NCBI RefSeq assembly: GCF_041320595.1
Contig: NZ_CP166625.1
Location: 4,834,001 to 4,898,000 of the forward strand
Reading direction: 5' to 3'
Length of the DNA stretch: 64,000 bases
From: Pleomorphomonas sp. PLEO
GTDB taxonomy: Bacteria; Pseudomonadota; Alphaproteobacteria; Rhizobiales; Pleomorphomonadaceae
The notes under the pieces are model-generated. The model was not told the DNA's origin, ran no database searches, and saw only the letters and a list, made by a program, of their open reading frames with translations. A program made the position numbers and the translations under genes. The stretch's first letter is position 1. Each line of letters begins with the position of its first letter. This document shows, piece after piece, positions 44,654-54,899 of the stretch.

Positions 44654-44826
44654 GCTCTTGTTCCGCTGTCTCTGGAGGTTTTACAGACCGTCCTGAAATT
44701 CTACTCCGGCGGCCGTCTGACCCAGCTTTCTGTGCTTACGGTGCTCACGGACCCTAACGTCCGCTGCGCTCCGGTTCTCGAAAGCCGTGCCAGCCGACTC
44801 CCCCGAGCGAATTTCCAAACGGTCTC

Positions 44827-45987
44827 TTACTTGGGCGCGCGATGAAAGCGTGCCGGAACGAAGGGAAGAGAAACGATTTCGGCGGGCAGCACCTTGCCGC
44901 GCACCATCAGTCCCACCCGCGTGCCTGGCCGGGCGTGAACGGCGGCGACGTAGCCTATCGCCACGGGGCCACCCACCGTCGGGCCAAAGCCGCCCGATGT
45001 TACGACCCCGATGGCATAGCCGTTCTCGTCGACGATCTCAGCGCCGTCGCGGGCCGGTGCCCGTCCATCCGGACGGATGCCGACGCGCTTGCGCGCGACA
45101 CCCTCGGCAATCTGCGAACGAACGATATCGGCGCCGGGGAAGCCACCTTCCTCACGGCGGCGCTTCTGGATCGACCAGAGCAGACCGGCCTCGACCGGCG
45201 TCGTCGTCTCGTCGATGTCATGGCCGTAGAGGCAGAGCCCACCTTCTAGACGCAGCGAGTCGCGGGCGCCGAGACCGATCGGCCGAACCCGGGGATCACG
45301 CAGCAGGATTTCCCAAAGACCGGCGACCGTATCGGCATGGACGGAAATCTCGAAACCGTCCTCGCCGGTATAGCCGGAACGGGACAGGAAGGCCGGGATA
45401 CCGGCAATGCTCGCCGAGCCGACATCCATGAAGTCCCAGCCAGCGACGTCGGCGCCAAGCGAAACGAGCACGTTGACCGCTTCCGGCCCCTGCAAGGCGA
45501 GCAGAGCCCGCTCCTCGTGGATTTCAAGCAAGACGCCATCGGGCAGCCGGGCGGCAATGTGAGCGTAGTCCGCGACCTTGCAGGCGGCATTGACGACGAG
45601 ACCGAGCGTACCTTCGGCGCCATGGGCACGATGAACCATCAAGTCGTCGAGGATACCGCCGCGTTCGTTGAGAAGTTGGGAATAGCGCTGTCGGCCCGGC
45701 TCAAGACCAAGAATGTCAGCCGGTATCAATGCTTCGAGAGCACGAGCGACCGTTTGATGGTCGGGTCCACGCAGCGTGGCCTGACCCATGTGCGAAACAT
45801 CAAACAAGCCGGCCGCCGCGCGGCAATGGGCGTGCTCGGCAAGAATCCCTTCGTATTGCACCGGCATCAGGTAGCCGGCGAAGGGCACCATACGTGCACC
45901 AAGCGCCACATGAGCGTCATGGAGCGGCGTCTTGAGTGGCACGGCGGCGGAATACGGGTCGTGGTCGGCATCGACGGGCGTCGTCAT
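44827..45987 (-). CDS. gcvT: Glycine cleavage system aminomethyltransferase (T protein)
   Basis: A 386-residue folate-dependent enzyme that moves the methylene group from GcvH-bound aminomethyl to tetrahydrofolate, releasing ammonia. Conserved blocks: HVALGARMVPFAGYLMPVQY, the FDVSHMGQ segment, RSGYTGEDGFEI and GLGARDSLRLEGGLCLYGHDID with the catalytic Asp region. It is the first gene of the gcv operon, about 48 nt behind the tandem glycine riboswitch, so the full set T-H-P1-P2 responds to glycine. The L protein (lpd) is elsewhere. Confidence 0.96.
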   Translation of the reverse strand: MTTPVDADHDPYSAAVPLKTPLHDAHVALGARMVPFAGYLMPVQYEGILAEHAHCRAAAGLFDVSHMGQATLRGPDHQTVARALEALIPADILGLEPGRQRYSQLLNERGGILDDLMVHRAHGAEGTLGLVVNAACKVADYAHIAARLPDGVLLEIHEERALLALQGPEAVNVLVSLGADVAGWDFMDVGSASIAGIPAFLSRSGYTGEDGFEISVHADTVAGLWEILLRDPRVRPIGLGARDSLRLEGGLCLYGHDIDETTTPVEAGLLWSIQKRRREEGGFPGADIVRSQIAEGVARKRVGIRPDGRAPARDGAEIVDENGYAIGVVTSGGFGPTVGGPVAIGYVAAVHARPGTRVGLMVRGKVLPAEIVSLPFVPARFHRAPK

Positions 45988-46035
45988 GCGTCAGCTCCGG
46001 ATAGAGGTGGGCGGACGACGGGATTCGTCATGTCC

Positions 46036-46232
46036 GCGCCCCCTCTGTCACGAAACCTGAGAGATTTCCCCGGACGCCTTGTCCAGGTTACTCCTTCGGT
46101 GAGCCGAAGCCTGAGCCTCGCCTGCTTTCCAGAGCGTCGTCCGCTGCGAGCGGTCCTTTTGCCTGAGAGTTTCCGGGGCGGTTGCTCCTTCGGCGCCAAC
46201 GGTAACCACCGTTGGTCTCTCCCGCGCAGCGT
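46036..46232 (-). promoter_or_regulatory. Tandem glycine riboswitch of the gcv operon
   Basis: Two glycine aptamers lie in series on the minus strand. The first (about 46126-46232) has GGAGAGACC (46214-46222), GCCGAAGGAGCAAC (46181-46194) and GGAAACTCTCAGGC (46161-46174). The second (about 46036-46125) has ACCGAAGGAGTAACC (46086-46100) and GGAAATCTCTCAGG (46056-46069). These match the conserved cores of the glycine riboswitch class. It lies directly upstream of gcvT, where it is expected to turn on expression at high glycine. The expression platform is not obvious by eye. Confidence 0.93.
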
Positions 46233-46281
46233 CTCGGAGCCTTGCAGCTCCGCGTCCGGGCACGACTATCCCGAACACCCA

Positions 46282-46312
46282 CTAGCATGACCTGCCAGCA
46301 GCGGAATTTCAA
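46282..46312 (-). promoter_or_regulatory. Candidate promoter of the gcv operon
   Basis: On the minus strand TTGAAA (46307-46312) and TGCTAG (46282-46287), with a 19-bp gap, lie just upstream of the first glycine aptamer. The long spacer makes this a weak prediction. Confidence 0.3.
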
Positions 46313-46341
46313 GCAACTTCGGCCAGCACCTGATCGCAGGC

Positions 46342-46923
46342 CTATTTCTTCTTTTTGTCCTTGCTCTCGTCGAAGCCGACGTAGATGACGAAATTGCCCT
46401 GGCTCTTGTCGCCTGTAACCACGACATCCGATGCCACAAAGTCCCAGTCGGCCGCGGCCGCGCCCGGCGCAATCGTGATGTTCTGCGGATAGAGCTTGGA
46501 GTAGAGCACCTCATCGCCGTTGCGGACCAACACGACGCGCACAGGCAACGTCGCGGCACCAACTGCCCCATTGGGCCCGGCAAGAAGGCGGCCGGCCACG
46601 CCCACCTTGATGGTGGTGGTGCCGGAAGCATCGGTGTGGCATTCGCGGGCGAATTTGCGGATGGTGCCCTGGAAGCGGACAGCGCTAAAATCGCCCTCCT
46701 TGCCCTTCTCGAACACCGCCAGCATTTGCGTACCGTCGCGCACTTGCACGTCCGGACAAACGGCGACCGGCGCAAACTTTTCCAGCGTCTCCTGTTCCGC
46801 CTTGGGATCGGGACCACCCGAGACCAACGAGCGGGGAGAGAAGCTGCCCGAGGAACAGGCCGAAAGCGTCATGACAAGCGCCAACGCCGACAAAATCTTA
46901 CCGCTGAACCCAACAGAAATCAT
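46342..46923 (-). CDS. Hypothetical lipoprotein
   Basis: A 193-residue protein with a lipoprotein signal peptide (lipobox LSAC at about residues 20-23; [23 protein letters not shown]). The mature part is beta-rich with [48 protein letters not shown] as its most conserved-looking part, followed by a possible immunoglobulin-like C-terminal half and a Lys tail. The family occurs across Rhizobiales without known function. ATG at 46923 follows GGAGG by about 10 nt; the extension to 47004 is rejected. Confidence 0.78.
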   Translation of the reverse strand: MISVGFSGKILSALALVMTLSACSSGSFSPRSLVSGGPDPKAEQETLEKFAPVAVCPDVQVRDGTQMLAVFEKGKEGDFSAVRFQGTIRKFARECHTDASGTTTIKVGVAGRLLAGPNGAVGAATLPVRVVLVRNGDEVLYSKLYPQNITIAPGAAAADWDFVASDVVVTGDKSQGNFVIYVGFDESKDKKKK

Positions 46924-47206
46924 GAGAGCGTTACCTCCGCTTCGCCGCTTCCATAGCACGCGGCCCCGGCCTTGGCGACTCGTTCCACGCCGGTCATTTA
47001 TCATAGGTGCCCGACCCTTCGCCTCCGCTGTGCTAGACGCATTTCGAGGCGATTCCTATCCAGGAATGCTCTCCGCGCAGTCCTGGGCGGCACCAGCAAC
47101 AACGCGACCCTGGTTTCAAGCAATTGCCCCTGGGGATCGCCGCCTTTCCCTTGACAGTCCCCAGGCAAACACTTCTATTCCGCTTCTCCAGCAAGAGGGA
47201 CCACGG

Positions 47207-48181
47207 GTGTCGCTGCCGAAGCTCAAGATCCTGCTCTGCGCGCCGCGCGGCTTCTGCGCCGGCGTCGATCGAGCGATCCAGATTGTCGATCTGGCGCTCG
47301 CCCGTTATGGCGCGCCGGTCTATGTGCGGCACGAAATCGTCCACAATAAATACGTGGTCGAAGAGCTTCGTGCCAAAGGCGCGGTCTTCGTGGAAGAACT
47401 CGACGAGATCCCGGAAACGGAGCAACCGGTCATTTTTTCCGCGCACGGCGTGCCGCGCTCAGTGCCGGCCGCCGCCCGGGCTCGCAATCTTTTCCAGCTA
47501 GACGCCACTTGTCCGCTGGTCACCAAGGTGCACCGCGAGGCGGAGATTCATCACAAAAAGGGGCGGCACGTCATCCTGATCGGCCATGCCGGACACCCCG
47601 AGGTCATCGGCACCATGGGGCAGCTGCCCGAGGGCGCGGTGACGCTGATCGAGACAGTCGATGACGTCGGCAAGCTCAGTTTCCCGGCCGGGACGGTGCT
47701 CTCCTACACATCCCAGACCACACTCTCGGTCGATGATACGCGGACAATCGTCGAGGCGCTCAGCGTTCGCTTTCCAGATATCGTGCCGCCGCACAAGAGC
47801 GACATCTGTTACGCCACGACCAACCGGCAGGTCGCCGTGCGCGAAGTGGCGCCGAAAGTCGATGCCATGCTGGTGGTTGGCGCGCCGAACTCGTCCAACT
47901 CACAGCGCCTCCGCGAAGTGGCCGCCCGCGAGGGCTGCGCGCGTGCTTTCCTGATCCAACGAGCGTCCGACCTCGACTGGGACGCGCTCGACGGCATCGG
48001 AGCGCTGGGAATCACCGCTGGCGCCTCAGCGCCGGAAATACTGGTCGAAGAGATCATCGATGCTTTCGCCGCTCGTTACGACGTATCCGTCGAAACGGTG
48101 CGGACGGCCGAGGAAACCATCGCCTTCACCCTTCCGCGCCCGCTGCGCGACATGGCCGACCAGAGCGGCCCGGAGCTCTAG
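47207..48181 (+). CDS. ispH: 4-hydroxy-3-methylbut-2-enyl diphosphate reductase
   Basis: A 324-residue [4Fe-4S] enzyme catalysing the last step of the non-mevalonate isoprenoid pathway (HMBPP to IPP and DMAPP). The three cluster Cys are visible in [24 protein letters not shown] and [27 protein letters not shown] and the VGAPNSSNS substrate-binding block are intact. The start is GTG at 47207 with GAGGG 9 nt upstream, giving [15 protein letters not shown]; the open frame continues far upstream without similarity. It is the first gene of ispH-thrB-rnhA-diacylglycerol-kinase operon and shares its pathway with dxr at 16.7 kb. Confidence 0.96.
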   Translation: MSLPKLKILLCAPRGFCAGVDRAIQIVDLALARYGAPVYVRHEIVHNKYVVEELRAKGAVFVEELDEIPETEQPVIFSAHGVPRSVPAAARARNLFQLDATCPLVTKVHREAEIHHKKGRHVILIGHAGHPEVIGTMGQLPEGAVTLIETVDDVGKLSFPAGTVLSYTSQTTLSVDDTRTIVEALSVRFPDIVPPHKSDICYATTNRQVAVREVAPKVDAMLVVGAPNSSNSQRLREVAAREGCARAFLIQRASDLDWDALDGIGALGITAGASAPEILVEEIIDAFAARYDVSVETVRTAEETIAFTLPRPLRDMADQSGPEL

Positions 48182-48182
48182 A

Positions 48183-49163
48183 ATGGCCGTCTACACGGAT
48201 GTTTCCGACGAGGAACTTTCCGATTTCCTGACACGTTACGACATCGGTGCACTGGTTTCCTGCAAAGGGATTGCCGAGGGCGTCGAAAACTCTAACTTCC
48301 TGCTCGGGACCGAGGCAGGACGCTTTATTCTGACGCTTTACGAAAAGCGAGTGAACGAGGCCGACCTGCCCTTCTTTCTCGGCCTGATGGATCATCTGGC
48401 CGGTCGTGGCATCAATTGTCCCCAGCCGGTGCGCGATCGCGACGGCCATGCGCTCGGCCGCCTTGCCGGCCGTCCCGCCACCGTCGTCACATTTCTCGAC
48501 GGCATGTGGGTGAAGCGCCCGGAGGTCAGTCATTGCGGCCAAGTGGGCGAGGCGCTCGCCCGTTTGCATAAGGCTGGCGAAGGCTTTTCCATCCGCCGTC
48601 GCAACGGCCTAGGGCCGGACGGATGGCCGCCGCTCTACGCCGGCAGCGCGGACCGCGCCGACGAGGTGCTCGCCGGGCTGGGTAGTGAAATCGAGGCCGA
48701 GCTTTCCTTCATCAAGGCGAATTGGCCAAAGGGTCTGCCCGAAGGCGTCATCCACGCCGACCTTTTCCCCGACAATGTGTTCTTCCTGAAGGGGCGGTTG
48801 TCCGGCCTTATCGACTTCTACTTCGCCTGCAACGACTTCCTGGTTTATGACCTCGCCATCTGCCTCAATGCCTGGTGTTTCGAACCGGATGGCGCCTTCA
48901 ATATCACCAAGGGTCGGGCGATGCTCGCCGGCTACACCGCCGGCCGACCGTTGTCCGAGATCGAAATCCTCTCGCTGCCAGTGTTATGCCGAGGGGCCGC
49001 TCTACGCTTCCTGCTCACCCGCCTCTATGATTGGCTGATGACGCCGCCCGGCGCGCTTGTCCGCAAGAAGGATCCGCTCGAATATTATCGGAAGCTACGC
49101 TTCCACCGAACGGCCACAACCGCCAGCGCCTACGGCCTCGAGCTTACCGGAACCGGCGCATGA
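48183..49163 (+). CDS. thrB: Homoserine kinase (type II, APH fold)
   Basis: A 326-residue kinase of the aminoglycoside-phosphotransferase fold that phosphorylates homoserine in threonine synthesis. It has the N-lobe ([25 protein letters not shown]), the catalytic Brenner-like motif [13 protein letters not shown] and [24 protein letters not shown] metal-binding region. It begins 1 nt after ispH and overlaps rnhA by 4 bp. The order ispH-thrB-rnhA is typical for Rhizobiales. Confidence 0.95.
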   Translation: MAVYTDVSDEELSDFLTRYDIGALVSCKGIAEGVENSNFLLGTEAGRFILTLYEKRVNEADLPFFLGLMDHLAGRGINCPQPVRDRDGHALGRLAGRPATVVTFLDGMWVKRPEVSHCGQVGEALARLHKAGEGFSIRRRNGLGPDGWPPLYAGSADRADEVLAGLGSEIEAELSFIKANWPKGLPEGVIHADLFPDNVFFLKGRLSGLIDFYFACNDFLVYDLAICLNAWCFEPDGAFNITKGRAMLAGYTAGRPLSEIEILSLPVLCRGAALRFLLTRLYDWLMTPPGALVRKKDPLEYYRKLRFHRTATTASAYGLELTGTGA

Positions 49164-49642
49164 CCGGGGAAAAGCGCGTTACTGTCTATACCGATGGTGC
49201 CTGTTCGGGAAACCCTGGCCCCGGCGGCTGGGGAGCGATCCTCGTCTATGGCGACAAGCAACGGGAGCTTTGCGGCGGCGAGCAGCTCACCACCAACAAT
49301 CGCATGGAGCTGATCGCCGCCTGCGCGGCGCTCGAGGCGTTGACACGGTCCTGCGCCGTCGATCTCTACACCGACAGCCAGTATGTGAAGGGCGGCATTA
49401 CCGGCTGGATCTTCGGTTGGAAGAAGAATGGCTGGAAGACCTCGGATAAAAAGCCGGTGAAGAATGCCGATCTCTGGCAGCGGCTCGAGGCAGCCCGCGA
49501 GCGCCACAGCGTCGAATGGCACTGGGTAAAAGGTCACGCCGGCCATGACATGAACGAGCGGGCCGACGAGCTTGCCCGCCTTGGCATGGCACCGTTCAAG
49601 CCTGGGTACAGACCACCCGACGGAGGCGCAGATGCCGCATGA
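49160..49642 (+). CDS. rnhA: Ribonuclease HI
   Basis: A 160-residue enzyme that cleaves RNA in RNA-DNA hybrids. The four acidic catalytic residues are seen in [38 protein letters not shown] and [14 protein letters not shown]. The ATG at 49160 overlaps the thrB stop (ATGA). The last 11 bp overlap the next gene. Confidence 0.97.
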   Translation: MTGEKRVTVYTDGACSGNPGPGGWGAILVYGDKQRELCGGEQLTTNNRMELIAACAALEALTRSCAVDLYTDSQYVKGGITGWIFGWKKNGWKTSDKKPVKNADLWQRLEAARERHSVEWHWVKGHAGHDMNERADELARLGMAPFKPGYRPPDGGADAA

Positions 49643-50507
49643 AGCTGCGCCGATCCTGGTCGTTGCCAATCCCGTGGCCGGTAATTTCAACTACCGCCAC
49701 CTGATGCGACTAGCCGAGCGGCTCGACCGGCTCGGTCTCAGGTCGGACATCTGGCTCACCCGCTATTCCGGCGAGCTTGCCGATATCGCCGCCGAGCTTT
49801 CGCCGTCTGTGCGCACATTGGTGGTTGGCGGAGGCGATGGCTCGATCAACGAAGCCATTACCGGCATCGTCCGACGCGGCGGCGACGGCCCTGCCCTTTC
49901 CATTCTACCGTTCGGCACCGCCAACGTGCTGGCGCACGAACTCGGCCTGCCCTTCTCCCCCGAAAAGCTGGCTGAGCGCATCGCCGCCGGTCATACGGAA
50001 CGACTGCATCTCGGGACCGTAGGGGATCGCCCCTTCTCACTGATGGTATCGGCCGGCTTCGACGCCGATATCGTCCACGCCGTCGATGCGCCCTTCAAGC
50101 GGCGGTGGGGCAAGCTCGCCTATGGCTGGCGCGGTCTGACGCTAGCACTGGCCAGGACGGGACGCGACGTGACCGTGATCACCGATGGCGAGACCATCCG
50201 CTGCCGAATCGCGGTGGTGACGACGGCGCGTTTCTATGGTGGTCCGCTTGCGATTACCCATCATACCCGTGCCACCGAACCGGGGCTGCGTCTGGTGACA
50301 CTTGCCGATGACCGGCCCGCGACGCTGCTCCGCGCCGCCATCGCGCTCGCATTTGGCCGCCTCGACAGACTGATCGCTGTTCAGGATCGAGCGGTCACCG
50401 AGGTGCGCTTTTCCGGCCAAGGCATCCGCATGCAGATCGATGGCGATCGGATGGCGACGACCGACGCGGTGGTGCGCGCCGGCCGGACCATTGATGTGAT
50501 CGGCTGA
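49632..50507 (+). CDS. Diacylglycerol kinase family lipid kinase
   Basis: A 291-residue protein of the DAGK-catalytic (YegS/DgkB-like) family. The ATP-binding [11 protein letters not shown] motif is at about residue 62, the [15 protein letters not shown] motif near 97, and the conserved Gly/Asp [12 protein letters not shown] near 142. It probably phosphorylates diacylglycerol or another membrane lipid. ATG at 49632 follows a perfect GGAGG and overlaps rnhA by 11 bp. It is convergent with the peroxiredoxin gene (3-nt gap, no terminator visible). Confidence 0.92.
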   Translation: MPHEAAPILVVANPVAGNFNYRHLMRLAERLDRLGLRSDIWLTRYSGELADIAAELSPSVRTLVVGGGDGSINEAITGIVRRGGDGPALSILPFGTANVLAHELGLPFSPEKLAERIAAGHTERLHLGTVGDRPFSLMVSAGFDADIVHAVDAPFKRRWGKLAYGWRGLTLALARTGRDVTVITDGETIRCRIAVVTTARFYGGPLAITHHTRATEPGLRLVTLADDRPATLLRAAIALAFGRLDRLIAVQDRAVTEVRFSGQGIRMQIDGDRMATTDAVVRAGRTIDVIG

Positions 50508-50510
50508 GTC

Positions 50511-50993
50511 TCAGAGCTTTTCGACAATGCTCGGCGCACTGGAGCAAGTGGCTTCGCTGGCCTTTTCCTCGACCTGCAGTTCCTTTACGACGCCGTCGAC
50601 GATGATCGCCGCATAGCGCTTGGACCGCACGCCCATGCTGGGCGAGGATTCGAGATTAAGACCAACTTCCTTGGCAAAAGCCGCCGCCCCGTCCGCCAGG
50701 AAAACGATCTTCTCGCCGGCGCCGAGTGCCTCACGCCAAGCGCCCAGCACATAGGCGTCGTTGACCGCGGTCACCGCGATGGTATCAACACCCTTGGCTC
50801 TGATCTCGTCGTACCCCTGGATGAAGCCGGGAACGTGAGTCTTCGAGCAAGTCGGGGTGAAAGCACCTGGCACCGCCACCAGAATCACCTTCTTGCCGGC
50901 AAATACCTCATCGGTCGTGATCTCCTTCCTGCCACCATCGGCAGTCGGTGTCAGGAAGGTGAACGCGGGCAGCTTGTCTCCGACCTTGATCAT
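50511..50993 (-). CDS. Peroxiredoxin (Prx5-type)
   Basis: A 160-residue thiol peroxidase. The peroxidatic Cys is in VPGAFTPTCSKTHVPGF, the Prx5 signature, and the domain ends in the GVVKELQVEE strand; an additional Cys near the C-terminus (EATCSSAPSIVEKL) could act as resolving residue. It reduces peroxides in the cytosol with glutaredoxin/glutathione or thioredoxin. It lies 44 nt downstream of a DsbD-N-like gene on the same strand, an arrangement also seen in related genomes. Confidence 0.94.
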   Translation of the reverse strand: MIKVGDKLPAFTFLTPTADGGRKEITTDEVFAGKKVILVAVPGAFTPTCSKTHVPGFIQGYDEIRAKGVDTIAVTAVNDAYVLGAWREALGAGEKIVFLADGAAAFAKEVGLNLESSPSMGVRSKRYAAIIVDGVVKELQVEEKASEATCSSAPSIVEKL

Positions 50994-51037
50994 GGCGGTT
51001 TCCTCTTCTGAGCAGCTATGGACCTCGGTGAATATAC

Positions 51038-51895
51038 CTATTTAGCCATAGCGTCGAGGCGGCGGATAATCTCGTAGGCATGGTCCTTCTCGACCAGCAC
51101 GAAACTCAGCTCGACGCCATCGGTTCCTGTCGCCCCCGACGGTCCCTCCAGCGCAACGCTGAAACGGCGCCGACCATCCGTGGTCCCGACTGTCTCGGGT
51201 GACGCGGCATACCATTTGGAAGGACCGGTAACGAACAGATCGACGAGATGACCATCGTCGGCAACCGAAACCTCGGCACTGCCTCTGGCTGCCTTGGCGT
51301 CGAAGCCGACATGGTCGATGGTGAGGCGATCGTCGGCGACACGCACCGGCACGCGCGCCTGGAACGCGGCAATATCGTTACTGGCAACAGGATCGACGGC
51401 GGCAACCGGATCGAGACGAGCCGTGACGTCGGCCTCGGCCGGCACGCAAACCTCAGCGCAAAGACCGTAGAGCACGCGGACGGTGAGCGTCACCGGCGCA
51501 CCCAGACGAGCCGGCACGGCCCGGATCGGCAGGAGTAGGCGTCCCTCATAGATCATGGACGTACCGGCGCCGTCGGTACGACGCACCGGCACCGGATAAT
51601 CGACGGTGAAATCCTTGAGGTTCTCGCTGCGGGCAACGTCGAAGATCGGCGGGATGCCGGCGTCGCCGGGGTTGCGCCAGTAGGTATGCCAACCGTCCGG
51701 TAGGTCGAGTTCCAAGGCCGCCCGGTATGCGCCATCCTGAATGCCACCAGCGACGACGAGGCGTGCCTCCACCGGCGGCACCTCGAAGGCCGAAGCATGG
51801 GCTGGAAGACCGCCGAACAGCGGCAGCAGAAAAGCGAAACGCAACAAGCCTGATGTCTTCAATGCAATCGTCTCGGTTCGAGCAAACGTTCGCAA
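51038..51895 (-). CDS. Periplasmic DsbD N-terminal-domain-like protein
   Basis: A 285-residue exported protein with an N-terminal hydrophobic stretch (about 17-34, LLRFAFLLPLFGGLPAHASA). It matches the immunoglobulin-like DsbD-alpha/DsbC-type domain: LDLPDGWHTYWRNPGDAGIPPIFD and a Cys pair in VLYGLCAEVCVPAEADVT, the redox site of this fold. No membrane or thioredoxin domain of a full DsbD follows. It is likely a thiol-handling periplasmic partner of an electron donor encoded elsewhere. Divergent from the chemoreceptor gene. Confidence 0.85.
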   Translation of the reverse strand: MRTFARTETIALKTSGLLRFAFLLPLFGGLPAHASAFEVPPVEARLVVAGGIQDGAYRAALELDLPDGWHTYWRNPGDAGIPPIFDVARSENLKDFTVDYPVPVRRTDGAGTSMIYEGRLLLPIRAVPARLGAPVTLTVRVLYGLCAEVCVPAEADVTARLDPVAAVDPVASNDIAAFQARVPVRVADDRLTIDHVGFDAKAARGSAEVSVADDGHLVDLFVTGPSKWYAASPETVGTTDGRRRFSVALEGPSGATGTDGVELSFVLVEKDHAYEIIRRLDAMAK

Positions 51896-52083
51896 CTAGA
51901 TAGCATCAGGCGTGGCTTTCCCCCACGAAAAAGCACCGGACCACCCGTTTGCAGATCACGTTATCGTGCCATGAAACGTCGCTGCGGAGACAAATGCCAT
52001 TGTCATTATCGGCAATGTTTTCTGTTTCTTAAGGGCTGGAGGGCTTGATGGCTACACCTTTCGTATGAGCCGCCGAGGATGGT

Positions 52084-54177
52084 ATGCGTCTGTCGATACA
52101 GAAGTCGATAATCTTGGTCATTTCGACATTGAGCCTCGCCCTTCTGGCCCTCACCGGCAACGGCGCCTGGACGGCCTATCGGGCATGGACGACAGCTGAG
52201 ACGCTGCGCAGGCTTACCGGTGTAGAACGCAGCTTGTTCGAGGCGGTCTCTAACTTCCGGGTCGAGCGCGGCGATACGCCGTCGGTGCTGGGCTTGTCGG
52301 CCGAGCAAAGTGGCGATGCCATCAAGGCCATCACCGACCGCCGAGTCGCCACCTCCGCCGGACTGGAGACGACGATCGCCGGCCTAGCGGCGATCGTCGA
52401 CACCACCCTCAAGCCAGTGCTGGATGACCTCCGGGCACGCCGGGATGCGCTTGAGAAGCTGCGGGCCACGGCCGACGCCGAATTCGCCAAACCGCTGGCC
52501 GAACGCGACAAGGCATTGGGGAAGACCTATCTCGCGGAGGGGGGCAATATCCTCGCCGCGATGGACAATGCCACGGGTGCCATCGAGGGCAGCATTCAGG
52601 CCATGGCGCCGGAACTCGCCGCGCTGGTCAACGTCCGCGCGCTGGCATGGAATGCTCGCAGTTATGCCGGCACCTCCGTGATCGGGATGTTGCCGGCCGT
52701 CACCGAAAAGCGTCCGTTCCGCGATGGGGAGGCCGCGCCGGTCAATGCTGCGCTGAAACAGGCCCAGTCGCTTTGGGACTTGGTGCGCAGCATGGTTGCC
52801 TCGCCCAGCATTCCCGAGTCCATCAGGCAAAGCTTCGCGACCGGCGACGCCGCCTTCTTTGCCGGGGACTTTCGCAAGCTTCAGGACGAGCAGATCAAGA
52901 AGATGACCTCCTGGCAGCCGCCCAGCGTCAAGTTCGACGACTGGCGCCAGACGAGCGCCAAAGCAACGTCGGCAATCGGCAACGTCGCTGGAGCGGCCAT
53001 CGACGCCCTTCGGACAGAGGCCGATCACTATTCAGCCTCGGCGACACTGCAACTGGCCATCAATGTGGCCATGCTCGCCGTCACTCTCCTGCTATCGATT
53101 GCCGCCGCGGTGATCACCCGCGTCCGCCTCGGCCGCCCGATGGCCTCGATGACCGATGCCATGGGGCGACTTGCCGCCAACGACACGTCGGTGGAAATCC
53201 CCGGCCTTGGCCGCAAGGACGAAATCGGTGCCATGGCCGCCGCCGTCGAGGTGTTCAAGACCAACGCCATTCGCGTTGGCCAACTGGCCCGAGAAGCGGC
53301 CGAGCGCGAAGCTGGTGAGGTCGTCGAGCGCCAGAGGCTGCGCGATGAGACGGCCACCGCCTTTGAGACCACCGTCGGCGGCGTTCTCGAACGGGTCGTC
53401 GCCGCCATCGATCTGTTGCACAGTTCAGCCGAAACCCTGACTGGCAATGCCGAGGAAACGGCCATGCAGGCCGCCTCGGCCGCCGCCGCTGCCAACCAGG
53501 CGACGGCCAACGTCCAGACTGTTGCCGGCGCCACCGAGGAGCTGTCATCGTCGATCAACGAGATCGGCACTCGCGTCACCACCGCCGGCTCGGTGGCCAC
53601 GGAAGCTCGGGAAACCGCCTCGACCACGCGCGAGAATATTGCCAGCCTGCAGGCGGCAGCCAACCAGATCGGGACCATCGTCGAACTGATCGACAACATT
53701 GCCGGCCAGACAAATCTCCTCGCCCTCAATGCCACCATCGAGGCGGCCCGAGCCGGCGAGGCAGGCAAGGGATTTGCCGTCGTGGCAGCCGAGGTGAAAC
53801 AGCTCGCCGACCAGACGTCGAAGGCTACCTCGCAGATCGGCCGGCAGATTGGCGACATTCAGACATCGACCGGCACATCGGCGACCTCGATCGGCGCCAT
53901 TGCCGAGATCATCCAGCGCCTGAACGAAATCTCCGGTGCCATTGCCACCGCCGTCGAGCAGCAGGCAGGAGCGGCGAGCGAAATCGCCCACAATGTCAGC
54001 GAGGCAGCGCGCGGCACGGCCGCCGTCTCGGAAAACGTCGAGGGGATACGGAAGGCATCGGAACACACCAGTAACGTATCGACCACCGTCCTGTCGGCGG
54101 CCGACGATCTTGCGGCTCAGGCCAGCGAACTGCGCAAGGCAATGGATGAGTTTCTGGTGACTCTGCGGGCAGCGTGA
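52084..54177 (+). CDS. Methyl-accepting chemotaxis protein
   Basis: A 697-residue transmembrane chemoreceptor. TM1 is at about 8-30, a ~290-residue periplasmic sensor follows, then TM2 at about 322-344, HAMP at about 345-398 ([43 protein letters not shown]) and the cytoplasmic signalling coiled coil to the C-terminus. The hairpin tip that contacts CheA/CheW is intact ([33 protein letters not shown]). There is no C-terminal CheR-binding pentapeptide. The ligand is unknown; the sensor is helical and resembles nitrate/nitrite-type helical bundle sensors only loosely. Monocistronic. Confidence 0.93.
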   Translation: MRLSIQKSIILVISTLSLALLALTGNGAWTAYRAWTTAETLRRLTGVERSLFEAVSNFRVERGDTPSVLGLSAEQSGDAIKAITDRRVATSAGLETTIAGLAAIVDTTLKPVLDDLRARRDALEKLRATADAEFAKPLAERDKALGKTYLAEGGNILAAMDNATGAIEGSIQAMAPELAALVNVRALAWNARSYAGTSVIGMLPAVTEKRPFRDGEAAPVNAALKQAQSLWDLVRSMVASPSIPESIRQSFATGDAAFFAGDFRKLQDEQIKKMTSWQPPSVKFDDWRQTSAKATSAIGNVAGAAIDALRTEADHYSASATLQLAINVAMLAVTLLLSIAAAVITRVRLGRPMASMTDAMGRLAANDTSVEIPGLGRKDEIGAMAAAVEVFKTNAIRVGQLAREAAEREAGEVVERQRLRDETATAFETTVGGVLERVVAAIDLLHSSAETLTGNAEETAMQAASAAAAANQATANVQTVAGATEELSSSINEIGTRVTTAGSVATEARETASTTRENIASLQAAANQIGTIVELIDNIAGQTNLLALNATIEAARAGEAGKGFAVVAAEVKQLADQTSKATSQIGRQIGDIQTSTGTSATSIGAIAEIIQRLNEISGAIATAVEQQAGAASEIAHNVSEAARGTAAVSENVEGIRKASEHTSNVSTTVLSAADDLAAQASELRKAMDEFLVTLRAA

Positions 54178-54308
54178 TGCTGACACTCATGCAGAGACGC
54201 GACGAGGGCAGAGGCCTATGCCATCTCACCTCGTCGCTTTCATGCCTTGAATAATCGCCATGGCGGTTCATATTGGTTAACCGGAACCTCACGAACCCCG
54301 GATGCACC

Positions 54309-54899
54309 ATGGATGGAAAGGCAACCTATCTGGACGGTAAGTTCCTGATCGCCATGCCGGCGCTCGACGATGGAGATTTCGCGCGTTCGGTGATCTACAT
54401 GTGCGCCCATTCGGCCGAGGGGGCGATGGGACTGGTCATCAACAAACCGCTCGATCACCTGTCCTTTCCCGATCTTCTGGTCCAGCTCGACATCATTCCT
54501 GACGAAAAGCGTATCCGTCTGCCGACGGCGGCGCGAAGCATGCGTGTGCATCAGGGCGGCCCCGTCGATACCGGTCGCGGTTTCGTTCTGCACACATCCG
54601 ATTTCCATCTCGATGCGTCGACGCTGCCGATCTCCGAAGATCTGTCATTGACGGCTACGGTGGAAATCCTGAAAGCGATTGCCGAGGGGCGTGGGCCCGA
54701 ACATTCGCTGCTGACGCTCGGCTATGCCGGGTGGGCGCCGGGCCAGCTCGAAGGCGAGATCCTGGCCAACGGCTGGCTCACCACCGACTCCGATCCCGAC
54801 ATCATCTTTTCGGCGGTCGACGGCGACCGCTATCGCCGGGCGCTCGCCACGCTGGGTGTCGACCTCGCGGCTCTCTCGCCGGTAAGCGGCCGAGCTTAA
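54309..54899 (+). CDS. YqgE/AlgH family protein (UPF0301)
   Basis: A 196-residue protein of the UPF0301 family, with conserved YLDGKFLIAMPALDDGDFARSVIYMCAHSAEGAMGLVINKPL and the GYAGWAPGQLEGEILANGWL motif. The biochemical role is not established; in Pseudomonas AlgH affects alginate and virulence regulation. ATG at 54309 gives the short family-like N-terminus. Its stop directly abuts the stop of convergent purD, with no base between. Confidence 0.92.
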   Translation: MDGKATYLDGKFLIAMPALDDGDFARSVIYMCAHSAEGAMGLVINKPLDHLSFPDLLVQLDIIPDEKRIRLPTAARSMRVHQGGPVDTGRGFVLHTSDFHLDASTLPISEDLSLTATVEILKAIAEGRGPEHSLLTLGYAGWAPGQLEGEILANGWLTTDSDPDIIFSAVDGDRYRRALATLGVDLAALSPVSGRA

